From: an uncultured Erythrobacter sp.
Lineage (GTDB): Bacteria; Pseudomonadota; Alphaproteobacteria; Sphingomonadales; Sphingomonadaceae
Direction of reading: 5' to 3'
Assembly: GCA_947503275.1 (NCBI GenBank)
Contig: CANNCZ010000001.1
Location: 1 to 64,000 of the forward strand
DNA length: 64,000 nt
Every line of letters starts with the position of its first letter. Within the stretch, counting starts at the first letter, position 1. The notes beneath the pieces were generated by a model. That model was not told the origin of the DNA. It saw nothing but the letters and a program-made list of their open reading frames with translations, and made no database searches. Of this stretch, positions 45,304 to 54,280 are shown piece by piece. The position numbers and the translations under genes are program-made.

Positions 45304-45933
45304 ATGGCGAAGCAAAACACTGACCGCAAAGAAACCGTGGCTTCAGCAGCGATGCGCGAGATGATCCTGACTGAAGCAACGAAGGCTTTTGCAACGCTTG
45401 GCTATCACGGCGTGAAGGTCAGCAAGCTTTGTCAAAGCGCTGGCATCGCTAATGGCACATTCTACATCTATTTTCGCGATAAGGACGAACTTTATCAAGC
45501 GGTCATGAAGAGCGCCGCCGCCCAGTTCCTCTCAGTCCTGCGCGAAGCAGAGGCAACCGGGGATGAAAGTCCCGCAGATGCGGATCTGCGCGATTTGCGT
45601 ATCATCGTGCAATTTTCTGAACAGCATCCATGGCTTGCTTTGGCCGTTTTCAACGAGCGCGGCTTCAGGAACGAGGACGAGTCTAACGTCCATTCGATGC
45701 TTGTCGATCAGCGGAAAAGCATGATCGCAGCCGGACAGTCAAGCGGGTCATTTCGCACCGACATTGTGCCTGAGTTGGCCGCTCGGGCGGAGGTTGCGCT
45801 AACTGCTGAATTGATCGCAACATGGTTGGAACGCCCCGACAAATTGTCGCGTGCGGACCTGATAAATGAATTGCACGGCTACCGCATGCGCCTGCTGCAC
45901 CGCACCGAACATTGGATGCAAAGCGAAGGCTAA
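45304..45933 (+). CDS. TetR-family regulator
   Basis: 209 residues. Helix-turn-helix at about 20-65: ILTEATKAFATLGYHGVKVSKLCQSAGIANGTFYIYFRDKDELYQAV. C-terminal ligand domain of about 130 residues, not assignable. It is the last gene of the VOC-FAH-SRPBCC/MDR set (71-nt gap). The tandem palindromes ATGAGA-N4-TCTCAT in front of the sulfatase and VOC genes and a third in front of the propeller lipoprotein have the size and symmetry of TetR sites. This is the only TetR-type gene in the window and is their probable binder. Confidence 0.92.
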   Translation: MAKQNTDRKETVASAAMREMILTEATKAFATLGYHGVKVSKLCQSAGIANGTFYIYFRDKDELYQAVMKSAAAQFLSVLREAEATGDESPADADLRDLRIIVQFSEQHPWLALAVFNERGFRNEDESNVHSMLVDQRKSMIAAGQSSGSFRTDIVPELAARAEVALTAELIATWLERPDKLSRADLINELHGYRMRLLHRTEHWMQSEG

Positions 45934-45973
45934 AAGAGACGACCTCATCTTTGAACGGAACGGGGTTTGGCAG

Positions 45974-46438
45974 TTATCGTCGGCGGCGACCCATCCGGCT
46001 CATCATTTCATCGACTTCAGCACGCGAGATGGCACCATCTCCATTTTCATCTAGCTGAGCTAGCCTGCCAATCTCGCTAGAGAATTCCTCGCGAGATATG
46101 AGGCCATCATCGTTTGTATCCAATTGGTTGAGGTCTTGGCTCGGACGCGAACGACCCCGACCACTGCTGTCTCTGCCTCGCGTCTGCATTTCGCTTTGGG
46201 CAACCTGTGCTTCTGTCAGAGTGAGAAAACCGTCCGCATCGTTATCCAAACGATCAAATGCAGCGGCGCGCAGCTTTGCGACTTCTTCAAAGGTAATCAC
46301 TCCGTCTGAATTAGCATCCATGCGTTCGAACAACCTATCAGCGCGCTGACTTCCTGATGACTGCGCTTGGCTAGTCGACGCAGATGCGCCTATCGCACAA
46401 ATCGCTGCGGCTGCAAAAACACCCGTTATCTTTCTCAT
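45974..46438 (-). CDS. Secreted four-EF-hand calcium-binding protein
   Basis: 154 residues with a signal peptide (about 1-25). Four EF-hand loops: DANSDGVITFEE, DNDADGFLTLTE, DTNDDGLISREE and DENGDGAISRAE, all with canonical D-x-N/D-x-D-G spacing and a final Glu. A basic Ser/Gly-rich linker (RGRDSSGRGRSR) divides the two pairs. It follows the propeller lipoprotein by 29 nt and is probably co-transcribed. A periplasmic or extracellular Ca2+ sensor or buffer role is inferred. Confidence 0.9.
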   Translation of the reverse strand: MRKITGVFAAAAICAIGASASTSQAQSSGSQRADRLFERMDANSDGVITFEEVAKLRAAAFDRLDNDADGFLTLTEAQVAQSEMQTRGRDSSGRGRSRPSQDLNQLDTNDDGLISREEFSSEIGRLAQLDENGDGAISRAEVDEMMSRMGRRRR

Positions 46439-46467
46439 AGTCGTTCCTTTGCCTTGGTAATATTGGA

Positions 46468-48537
46468 TTATTTGACCGTAAGTGTGCTGGCATCGATGAA
46501 TGCGGCGAAGAAGTCGAAGGAGCCTTGGCTTGGCGCACCGACCGCGGCTTCTGTCATTGCCGCCACACCGATGGATCCGCCATTGACCGCCAGGTAACCC
46601 CGATCTTCGCCCGCTGAGCCGATCGCAAGCCTTTGCAGAGCGTTCAAATCCTGATCGAATCTGGCTAAGATCACATCTCCTGTTTGCAGAGAGCGATCGG
46701 CGTTCCCTGAGGGAGTAAAGTCGCCATATGAATGGCCCAAAGCGATCAGCGTGCCATCGTTATCGATGGCCAGCTTTCGAAACTGGTCCGATTGGGCAGT
46801 CCCCAACTGTACAAAACGAGGATTGTTGAGATTCGTATCATACTTGACGATGTACGCATCGCCGAGACCTGCTGCTGTTCCTTCAAGTGCCCCGGTTGTG
46901 TATCCGACCGCATAGATATTGCCTGCGCCGTCAGAGACATTGTCCAAGACCCAGTCGGCCTCTGTACCGGGCGATGTCACAACGGTAGTCGCGGTTCTAC
47001 TCGGGCGCGTCTGATCCAATCCGCTCCAGATCTCGAGGAACCCATCGGCCCCACCAGCACTCATAAACCAGCCGCCAGCGACTAGACGTCCACCCCCGGG
47101 AGTTGCTGAAGGTATGTAGGTCAATCCCCCCCATGCCTCGGCCACAAATATGCGACCGCCGCTAACTGGTTCGGCCAGCTCACGCCAGACCACACTCAGA
47201 TCGCTAGTCCGGTGCTTTGCTACTAAATGCTCTTCATCGGTCCCGGTCGCGCTGGCGGGGCTACCCGCGCCCGAAACATACAGATTGCCAGCGTCATCAA
47301 GCGTGACGTTACCGTATCCGTCGAGGCCTGAATTTCCGAACTGGTCGGTGGCAACGATCGCGCCATCGCTTAGACGCAGTTTAAGGATGATCGCATCCCA
47401 TCGGCCCTGATTTGTGAAGCCGGGAAGCGCACCCAGTGTTCGCCCAACAGCATAAAGGTGCGTTCCGTCAGAAATCGCGTCAAACAAGAGACTGCCGTTG
47501 GCTAGCTCGATTTCCTGTGTCCAGAGCACGGCGCCTGCGGGCGAAACTTTCTGAACGATCACGGCGTGTTCGCGATCACCGGTCCCAGAAAATCGACCAT
47601 CAGTTGAGCCAAGAACATAAAGACTGCCGTCATCATCCATGGCAGAGCCGCCAATGATCTCTTTGCCGCTTGTTCCCGTTTGAATGGTTAAACCAGATAG
47701 TGTCGGGTTTGTCGGCAACGGTGTAGCGAAGCGGAACTGATCCGAGTCAGTCAGGCTTAGTGTGCGATCAGCGTTACAGAGGAAGTCCGGGTCGCGCGGT
47801 GCGGCGCCGCTGATGGGAAGTGCAACATCATCGCACGGGAAAATGAACGCGATAAGATCGGGATCACCTGTCGCTGTGTGGAACAGATAGTAGCCATCAG
47901 TGTCGCAGCCATCGCTCGCGCCGCAACGGACAAGGCCGTAGTCGCTCGAGGCCCCGCGCAACTGAATGTAGCCCGCGCTGTAATCGAAGTTCGTCAAAAT
48001 CAAATAATCATTGTCCACGCCGTCATCACCGCGCGCAAAGAATGGCACAGCTATCTCTGCGGTGCCCAAAATGATCCGATCCCCTGAAGGACCGCTATAA
48101 GAGCCATCCAGATCAAGATTATTGACCCCGTTTGCGATCGATATTCGGTCCGATCCCGGGAAGGGATCAGATGTATCGACTGGCATGAATGTATCGAAGC
48201 CATCCGTTTCACCTTCGATATAGTCTGTATCGAACAGCGTGTATTCTAGATCATTATAAGGAGTGCCCGAGGCAAAGGTGGCCGTCGTGGTGAGCCTCTG
48301 GTTCAAGAGGCCAGCCAGGTCTTTTGGCATGACCGGAAACGCCTGCGCAGCGGAAATTAGAGAATTCGACGGCGGCGGCGAGGCGTTGGTGGGGGGAGCG
48401 GCACTGACATTGGGCGTACTTGCATCCTCACCACCGCATCCAGCGAGCAAGGCTGCGATCAGTAAGCTTGGGAGAAATCGACTCTTTGCCGCACCGATCT
48501 TTCGAAATCCGTTTCCCTGTGTTTGCACCTTTACCAA
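46468..48537 (-). CDS. SBBP-repeat beta-propeller lipoprotein
   Basis: 689 residues with lipobox LLAGC (Cys34) after a hydrophobic stretch, then a Pro/Ser/Thr linker. A middle domain (about 80-265) has acidic Ca-binding-like patches. The C-terminal half (about 275-680) contains repeated DxxGNLYVxGxxxG units such as MDDDGSLYVLGSTDG, LDDAGNLYVSGAGS and SDGAGNIYAVGYTTG, typical of SBBP (seven-bladed beta-propeller) repeats. The frame begins with TTG; a GTG at 48528 is an alternative. Promoter carries an operator like those of the sulfatase/VOC region. Probably a surface protein binding the shared substrate; function unproven. Confidence 0.83.
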   Translation of the reverse strand: MVKVQTQGNGFRKIGAAKSRFLPSLLIAALLAGCGGEDASTPNVSAAPPTNASPPPSNSLISAAQAFPVMPKDLAGLLNQRLTTTATFASGTPYNDLEYTLFDTDYIEGETDGFDTFMPVDTSDPFPGSDRISIANGVNNLDLDGSYSGPSGDRIILGTAEIAVPFFARGDDGVDNDYLILTNFDYSAGYIQLRGASSDYGLVRCGASDGCDTDGYYLFHTATGDPDLIAFIFPCDDVALPISGAAPRDPDFLCNADRTLSLTDSDQFRFATPLPTNPTLSGLTIQTGTSGKEIIGGSAMDDDGSLYVLGSTDGRFSGTGDREHAVIVQKVSPAGAVLWTQEIELANGSLLFDAISDGTHLYAVGRTLGALPGFTNQGRWDAIILKLRLSDGAIVATDQFGNSGLDGYGNVTLDDAGNLYVSGAGSPASATGTDEEHLVAKHRTSDLSVVWRELAEPVSGGRIFVAEAWGGLTYIPSATPGGGRLVAGGWFMSAGGADGFLEIWSGLDQTRPSRTATTVVTSPGTEADWVLDNVSDGAGNIYAVGYTTGALEGTAAGLGDAYIVKYDTNLNNPRFVQLGTAQSDQFRKLAIDNDGTLIALGHSYGDFTPSGNADRSLQTGDVILARFDQDLNALQRLAIGSAGEDRGYLAVNGGSIGVAAMTEAAVGAPSQGSFDFFAAFIDASTLTVK

Positions 48538-48554
48538 ATCACCACTCCGCTAAT

Positions 48555-48570
48555 ATGAGACATCTCTCAC
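48555..48570. promoter_or_regulatory. Third TetR-type operator
   Basis: ATGAGA-CATC-TCTCAC, one mismatch from ATGAGA-N4-TCTCAT. It ends 18 bp upstream of the annotated start of the propeller lipoprotein gene. Confidence 0.55.
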
Positions 48571-48623
48571 CTTAACCAGCGTCGCCGGGGCTGCTACATT
48601 TTCATTGTATCAAAGTGTATCGA

Positions 48624-48665
48624 TGGCACTGTTAGAGCAAATGCACCCTCTATCGGAACGCAAGC
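48624..48665 (+). repeat. Dispersed intergenic repeat, degenerate copy D
   Basis: TGGCACTGTTAGAGCAAATGCACC matches the 5' block of copies A and C closely, then diverges after about 26 nt. It lies immediately upstream of an S74-domain remnant, so insertion or rearrangement may have cut both. Confidence 0.5.
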
Positions 48666-48751
48666 GATCGGTTAGTGCAGCGCGAATGCCCAGGCCTTGG
48701 AAAACAGCAAGCCCATTTCGCCATTTCAACTCACCGGGCCACCTCGTTCAT

Positions 48752-48985
48752 AGACAGCTGCGCGGTGTCAGTTACAGATTGAAAACTGGCGACGGGCGAG
48801 ATGAGATTGGCTTGCTCGCTCAGGAAGTGGAGCAGGTAGTTCCCGAAGCCGTCCATAACTTCGACAGCCACCAGAAGGGCGTTGCATACAACGCGCTCAT
48901 ACCAATCCTCGTCGAAGCGGTGAAGGAGCTTTCTGCAGAGCTGGATAGCCTGCGGCAAGACCGGGGGCAGCCTGCCGCAGGATAG
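48752..48985 (+). pseudogene. Remnant of an S74 (endosialidase chaperone) domain
   Basis: The frame 48605-48985 makes sense only from about 48752: QLRGVSYRLK, then DEIGLLAQEVEQVVPEAV, GVAYNALIPILVEAVKEL and a coiled-coil tail. This is the C-terminal half of the intramolecular chaperone/peptidase S74 domain of tail fibres and large surface proteins. The N-terminal part with the catalytic Ser-Asp segment and any carrier protein are missing, replaced by repeat copy D and noncoding sequence. I read it as a decayed fragment rather than a functioning small protein. The gap 48986-49217 beyond it shows no gene I can support. Confidence 0.7.
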
Positions 48986-49217
48986 CGATCTGCCACCCGA
49001 TCACCCACGCCAAGGTCTCACTAGGCTTCGCATCAGTGTGCCTAGACTGCCTGAACATTCATATGATCGAACATATCTGCGATCATGGAACAAAAGACAG
49101 TGTCGGCACCGCATCCGACTGGGCTTTGGCGCGTCTCGGTTACGATGTTAGGGCGTAAGCTGCGGTGGAAACTTGTGGCGGTGCCCCCGCTGGCACTGGC
49201 TGCGCAAATCGTCTGGT

Positions 49218-49676
49218 TTAGTTCGGCGACTGAGGAACGTAGACCTTCGTGACTATCCTCCATTGATTGTTGATTTTCATAAGTGTCAACGCATCGAAGA
49301 ACCTTGCCCCGGATCGGAATGTGACAGTAGCGAGACGATTGTCGACGATTTGGAGCGATAAAAACTCATAATCAGAGCGCAGGCCTGACGGGTTCTCATT
49401 CGATGCCCAAGTCGAGATGACATCATCCATTTCCGCTCGGCGCAGTGAGTTTGTTCCGTCGCTTCCCACGGTTGAAGTCATCATGATTGCATGATTTCGC
49501 GCGAACGCCCGTTCGAGGCGCTCCTCGCTCGCCTGCCCTTGACCTTGAAAATAGTCTAAGACCACAAGCTTGATGGCTTCAGCCTCTGGCTCTTGATCCA
49601 CCCGAGGCTCCGGCATTGTTACACAACCAAGCAACAATGCACTGCTCATCGTAAGCGCTAGACCTGATTTCAACAT
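49218..49676 (-). CDS. NTF2-like (SnoaL/lumazine-binding-type) lipoprotein
   Basis: 152 residues from an ATG within the frame that begins at 49691. Signal with lipobox LLLGC (Cys near 18), then an NTF2-like cone fold: IKLVVLDYFQGQGQASEERLERAFARN, IMMTSTVGSDG, VISTWASNENPSGLRSDYEFLSLQIVDNRLATVTF, INNQWRIVTKVYV. It resembles the putative lumazine-binding (DUF3828-like or Lumazine_bd_2) proteins. No enzyme residues can be pointed out. Divergent from the AraC gene at 49876. Confidence 0.78.
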   Translation of the reverse strand: MLKSGLALTMSSALLLGCVTMPEPRVDQEPEAEAIKLVVLDYFQGQGQASEERLERAFARNHAIMMTSTVGSDGTNSLRRAEMDDVISTWASNENPSGLRSDYEFLSLQIVDNRLATVTFRSGARFFDALTLMKINNQWRIVTKVYVPQSPN

Positions 49677-49875
49677 TGCATGTCCGACCACTAATCTGAA
49701 AGGCTATGATCATTCGAAATCCGTCAGCAGAAGTCTTCGTGATTTCACGTCTAAGCTGATCATCTTCGCGCAATTGCAGGGCAAAGTCGCGGACACCAAA
49801 AATTCTGCGCCGCTTTTGGGCTTTAGGAGTTAAGCACAGCAGCGACTATTGAGCAGCATTGCTGGAGCCGTTCTG

Positions 49876-50922
49876 ATGATCATAATAGACGCATTCTTCA
49901 GGTTTTCAGGAATAGGCTTGCTGCTTCTGATTGCGTTAATTGCCTTGCGCGATAACCGATCCGCGCAAAGCACCCCGTTCTTGGTGTTGGCTTGTATCAG
50001 CACTGCATCGCTGTTCCTCGGGTACGCCCCAGACGCACTTCGGCTAAATGGATGGGCGTTCGCGATTGCGCGGTTGATGGATGTGCCGCATTTGATCTTC
50101 GTCTGGCTATTTGCCCTTTCGCTTTTCTCGTCGAACTTTCGGTTAAGCAGAGGCCATTTTATAGTCAGCGCCCTATATTGCATGCCTATCCTGTGGATCC
50201 GCTTAGCAGCCAATTTCGAAGTCCCTCCAGCACCGCCTTGGTTGGTCCAATTTGTCAGCGTCATGTCATTGGCAGTTGCTGGGCATCTCTGTCTTTCGAC
50301 ACTGTATGGGCGGAAAGACGATCTAGTTGCCTCAAGGCGGCAATCCCGGGTGATGTTCGTTCTAGTCATCGTGCTAGTCACCGTTAGCGCCGCTCTTAGC
50401 GAAGCGTTTGGTGTGCAGGGTTCGTCGCTGAAGTTAGAGACGGTGAAGGTGCTGACAATTTGGCCTGCTGTCGCGTGGGCAGCGTATTGGATGACATCAT
50501 TTAACAGTATCGCTGTGAACTTTGCGCACGAAGAGCATGCCGCGCCCGATTTGGATGTGCGCGACGCAAAGTTACATGATCGCTTGCTGGAAGAAATGTC
50601 TGAGGGCGCCGCTCATCAAGAGGAAAATCTGACTATACAAACTTTGGCGCGACGGTTGGGTGTGACGCAGCACCGGCTTAGGGCGTTTATAAATCAAGCG
50701 CTTGGGTATCGAAACTTCAGCACCTTCCTGAACGACCACCGAATTGACGCGGTGAAACAAGAATTCGCAAAACCGCAAAACGCGCATCTGCCCATTCTAA
50801 CCATCGCCTTGGACTGCGGGTTTCGTTCTATCTCATCGTTCAACCGTGCCTTCAAAGAGCGCGAAGGCATGACCCCAAAGGAATACCGCCAGAAACTCAA
50901 ATCACGCACCAGAGATGATTGA
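49876..50922 (+). CDS. Membrane-bound AraC-family regulator
   Basis: 348 residues from ATG 49876 with GGAG 9 nt upstream (frame opens at a TTG 49849). Six to seven membrane segments occupy about 1-215, followed by a cytoplasmic AraC DNA-binding domain (about 240-345) with LTIQTLARRLGVTQHRLRAFINQAL and LTIALDCGFRSISSFNRAFKEREGMTPKEYR. Such regulators are found near TonB-linked and surface genes in sphingomonads and presumably sense a signal at the membrane. Its target cannot be named; the nearest downstream gene is a secreted S9 peptidase. Confidence 0.9.
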   Translation: MIIIDAFFRFSGIGLLLLIALIALRDNRSAQSTPFLVLACISTASLFLGYAPDALRLNGWAFAIARLMDVPHLIFVWLFALSLFSSNFRLSRGHFIVSALYCMPILWIRLAANFEVPPAPPWLVQFVSVMSLAVAGHLCLSTLYGRKDDLVASRRQSRVMFVLVIVLVTVSAALSEAFGVQGSSLKLETVKVLTIWPAVAWAAYWMTSFNSIAVNFAHEEHAAPDLDVRDAKLHDRLLEEMSEGAAHQEENLTIQTLARRLGVTQHRLRAFINQALGYRNFSTFLNDHRIDAVKQEFAKPQNAHLPILTIALDCGFRSISSFNRAFKEREGMTPKEYRQKLKSRTRDD

Positions 50923-51174
50923 AAATTACGAACTGATTGCGCGGAATCCACCAGCTTTTGCGTGAAACTGAGCAGTAGGATCAATCCAATCGCTCTAGGC
51001 TCGCCGCGGTGCCTTCAAGGTGTTTCCTGTTTTGCCAGAGTGTTCACTAGAATATGCCTATTGGCAGGTATCACTTTCTGCCCGGTCCCAAACACTCGTC
51101 GATTCACCGCGTGGCATTAGCGCGACAATCCTATAGGTTCTGCACAGTCCATCTTCTCAGTAAGTGAGGTCTCC

Positions 51175-53166
51175 ATGATCCGTACCATCCTTCTCGCCAG
51201 CGCCGCTGCGATCGTTGTCATTCCTGCTGCCTCGTTCGCACAGGAAAGTGAGGAAACCTTTGGTGGCACCAAGGGCGCCGATCTTACAATCGAGGCGATG
51301 GAGCCTGATGGCTCTGATATAATGATCGGGCGCGCGGGCGAGTACCCAGCGGACATCGCGCGATACTTGCTGGCATCAGGAGCAGGATCAGCCAGTCTTT
51401 CGCCCGATGGCAAGACGATTGCTTTTGCTTGGGATGTCACCGGCGAATCCGAATTGTGGGTGATGCCTGCAACCGGCGGACAGCCGCAGCAGATCACGTT
51501 TGAGACTGGCGTCTTTGCGAGTGTTTGGACACCCGATGGCTCCAGCCTGTTCTATCCCGCAGATCGCGATGGCAACGAACAGCCGGGCTATTTTGCGCTA
51601 ACGCCGGACGGCAATTCTGAAATCGAAGTGTTACCATCCGCGCGCGGCGATTTCCGCATCTTTGGCGATTTTGCCGCCGATGGCAGCTTTGTTTACGCGT
51701 CAACTGCGCGCGGAGCCGGCGTGTTCGACATTTATCGCGGGGCAATGGACGGCACGAGCGAGCTGATCGTCGAAAGCGAGCTGGGCCTCGCTGCACGCTC
51801 CATCTCGCCCGACGGCAAATATGCTCTTGTCACAGAGCAGGTGGGAGAGGACGCTAACAACCTCTATTTACTCGATCTCCAAACGCGGCAGATGACCACT
51901 ATCTCCAAACCGCCAATTGAAGAGCGCGCCGAACATACATTGGGCGGATTTGAGTGGATGTCCAATTCGTCCGGTTTCTATTTCGCGACCAATGCAGAGC
52001 GCGAATTTGGCACGCTCGCATTCTATAGTGTGGAGAGCGGAGCCTTCGAGCGTGTCTTCGAGGCGGAACGGGATGTGGAGAATATCGAGCTTTGCGGTGC
52101 CGGGCCCGGGGGCAGCTATCTTTATTGGACCCAGAACAATGATGGTTTTGACACACTGCATGGCTGGCACACTATCGAAAAGCGCCCGATTGAGATGCCG
52201 CAGCTTCCAGAAGGAAACTATTACCTCGACTGCGAAGCGGATGGGGAATTGCTGGTTCGCGTCAATGGCTGGCAGACACCGGGCGAATTGTGGATGACAA
52301 ACCCGATTGCTGGAACTGCGGAGAAAGTTTTCAGCGCAAACCTCGCCGGGCTTGATCCAGATCGTCTGGTTCGACCGCAGGTGGTTCGTTACCTCGCAAG
52401 CGATGGAGTGGAACTCCAAGGTTTGCTGTACCTTCCGCAGGGTGCAGAAACCGGAGACAATGCGCCTCCAGTGGTGTTTTCAGTCCACGGTGGCCCATCT
52501 GGGCAATCGCAAGCTCGATTCAACAGTGTCGCGCAATATCATGTGGCGCGCGGTGTGGCGGTGTTCGAGCCGAATATACGAGGTTCGATAGGTCTAGGGC
52601 GGACATATTCGACCCTCGATGACCGGGAAAAACGCCTCGATTCAATTCGCGACTTGGTCGATCTCAAGAGCGCGCTGGCAGCCGATGGTTTGATCGATGG
52701 TGATCGCGCTGCGGTGATGGGCGGATCATACGGCGGATATGCGGTCAACGCGGTTCTTGCCGAGTTTCCGGGAGAATTTGTCGCCGGGGTCTCTCTCTTC
52801 GGAGTGGCCGATTGGGTAACCGCTCTTCAGATCGCCTCGCCCGCGCTTAAGGCCTCAGACAGGATCGAATACGGAGACATCACCGAAGATTCCTGGCGCG
52901 AATATTACACAATCAATTCGCCAATCCGCAAAGCGGACCAGATTACCGTACCCGTGCTCTTTTCACATGGGGTGATGGATCCGCGCATCGACATCTATGA
53001 AACAGAAGTGATGGTGACAACGCTGCGCGACAACGGCGTCGATGCGCAGTTCATCCGCATTCCTGATGAGGGGCATGGTTGGCGCAAGCTGTCGAACCAA
53101 TTGTTCTATTACCGCAAACAGGCCGAATTTATCGAGGAGCAGCTGGGTCTTACCGAAGCGGATTGA
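51175..53166 (+). CDS. Secreted S9 family prolyl oligopeptidase
   Basis: 663 residues with signal peptide (about 1-22, AASFA/QE). An N-terminal WD40-like PD40 propeller (about 60-390; LSPDGKTIAFAWD, WTPDGSSLFYP, ISPDGKYALVT) gates a C-terminal alpha/beta-hydrolase domain with GGSYGGY (nucleophile Ser518), Asp602 (DPRIDIYE) and His634 (DEGHGW). It is close to dipeptidyl peptidase/acylaminoacyl peptidase-type enzymes. It would cleave short peptides in the periplasm. A 252-nt upstream gap has no recognised motif. The convergent AraC gene starts about 225 nt beyond. Confidence 0.93.
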   Translation: MIRTILLASAAAIVVIPAASFAQESEETFGGTKGADLTIEAMEPDGSDIMIGRAGEYPADIARYLLASGAGSASLSPDGKTIAFAWDVTGESELWVMPATGGQPQQITFETGVFASVWTPDGSSLFYPADRDGNEQPGYFALTPDGNSEIEVLPSARGDFRIFGDFAADGSFVYASTARGAGVFDIYRGAMDGTSELIVESELGLAARSISPDGKYALVTEQVGEDANNLYLLDLQTRQMTTISKPPIEERAEHTLGGFEWMSNSSGFYFATNAEREFGTLAFYSVESGAFERVFEAERDVENIELCGAGPGGSYLYWTQNNDGFDTLHGWHTIEKRPIEMPQLPEGNYYLDCEADGELLVRVNGWQTPGELWMTNPIAGTAEKVFSANLAGLDPDRLVRPQVVRYLASDGVELQGLLYLPQGAETGDNAPPVVFSVHGGPSGQSQARFNSVAQYHVARGVAVFEPNIRGSIGLGRTYSTLDDREKRLDSIRDLVDLKSALAADGLIDGDRAAVMGGSYGGYAVNAVLAEFPGEFVAGVSLFGVADWVTALQIASPALKASDRIEYGDITEDSWREYYTINSPIRKADQITVPVLFSHGVMDPRIDIYETEVMVTTLRDNGVDAQFIRIPDEGHGWRKLSNQLFYYRKQAEFIEEQLGLTEAD

Positions 53167-53390
53167 GCGGTCCGCAGCAACCATGCGAAGCCGACGTGCC
53201 GTGTCAGCGGGAAAACCGGATGCGGGGTTTTGGGCATTGGGAGTGGCACCTCCACGAGGTCTACTTGAAGATCAATGGAGTGCTGCACTGCCCGTATCAC
53301 GATTGAAGAGTGCAAGCTTAGCGCTTGGCCGATAGGCTTGCCCCCCAGTTTGGTCGATAGCGGACAGTTGATCCCACGATCCTGTTATTG

Positions 53391-54146
53391 TCACTCAGCC
53401 TTTCTCTCGATGTTCAAGAGCGCAGGCGAACGTCCTGTCAGGCTCCGCAGATCGTTGATCATGTGTGCCTGATCAAAGAACCCGTACTGATACGATAATG
53501 CAGCCCAGTCCGGTATTTTGGTCCGATCCGCTTGGGCGATGACGGCATTCGCCCGAACGATGCGGCTATAAGCTTTCGCCGAAACACCCACTCGCTTCTT
53601 GAAGCCTGTTCGAAACTGGCGCTCGCTCAGACCAATCCGCTCCCGGATCGCACGCAGAGATGCCGTCCCTCGCATTCGGCGGATCATAGCCACTGCCAGG
53701 TCGATGTTCCCGTTGGCTACGTTGGTGGTCATGTCCAGAACGGGCCGAGCCATTGCCTCCGCGATTGCGTCGACCGGCGCACCGCGGTTCGCCAATAGAA
53801 GCGCGCTGTCGAAGTCGTCATTTTGCCACTCCACAATCTGGCCTGCGCAGTCTTCGTTTGAAATGCCCAGCGCATTTTGAGCCAGCTCCGGCGCGATGGC
53901 TATACCGATGAGCTCGGTCGGTCTTTGCGGTGCATAGAAATATGGATTTGGCTGCGGCCCATGAAGTCGAAGTTTCACATCTGCGATGTCCCCGCTCACA
54001 GTCCATTCGCGCCATATGACAAGTGAGAGATACCAAAACGGCACCATACGATGAGGGGCTGCGGTGGCATTTGGACCACCATGACACCACAGCCGAACTT
54101 GGTGTCCGGCTTGGAGCAGGGGCAAGAGGCGAAACGTCCCAACCAT
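53391..54146 (-). CDS. AraC-type helix-turn-helix regulator
   Basis: 251 residues. C-terminal AraC domain (about 150-248) with IRERIGLSERQFRTGFKKRVGVSAKAYSRIVR and WAALSYQYGFFDQAHMINDLRSLTGRSPALL. The N-terminal half is an incompletely recognised ligand domain (VRLWCHGGPNATAAPHRMVPFWYLS, with a proline/histidine motif of the DUF6597-like type). It is divergent from the 54281 gene 134 nt away and may regulate it. Ligand unknown. Confidence 0.85.
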   Translation of the reverse strand: MVGTFRLLPLLQAGHQVRLWCHGGPNATAAPHRMVPFWYLSLVIWREWTVSGDIADVKLRLHGPQPNPYFYAPQRPTELIGIAIAPELAQNALGISNEDCAGQIVEWQNDDFDSALLLANRGAPVDAIAEAMARPVLDMTTNVANGNIDLAVAMIRRMRGTASLRAIRERIGLSERQFRTGFKKRVGVSAKAYSRIVRANAVIAQADRTKIPDWAALSYQYGFFDQAHMINDLRSLTGRSPALLNIERKAE

Positions 54147-54280
54147 ACGCAGTGTCTAAAGCAAGAGTGGCTGTAGGAACAGGGAGGGCGAGTGTCGCCG
54201 CCGGTTTTTCCAATACGCTCGCGATAATCCCTGTCAGATATGGGTGCCGCATCAATTCGTGCAGATAGGAACATCGCCAA

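Noticed and set aside
49085..49252. 55-codon plus-strand frame with a hydrophobic segment (WKLVAVPPLALAAQIVWF)
   Set aside because: No ribosome site, overlaps the NTF2-like gene end on the other strand and no family recognised.
53212..53231. AAAACC/GGTTTT hairpin after the S9 peptidase
   Set aside because: Only six weak base pairs; not convincing as a terminator.
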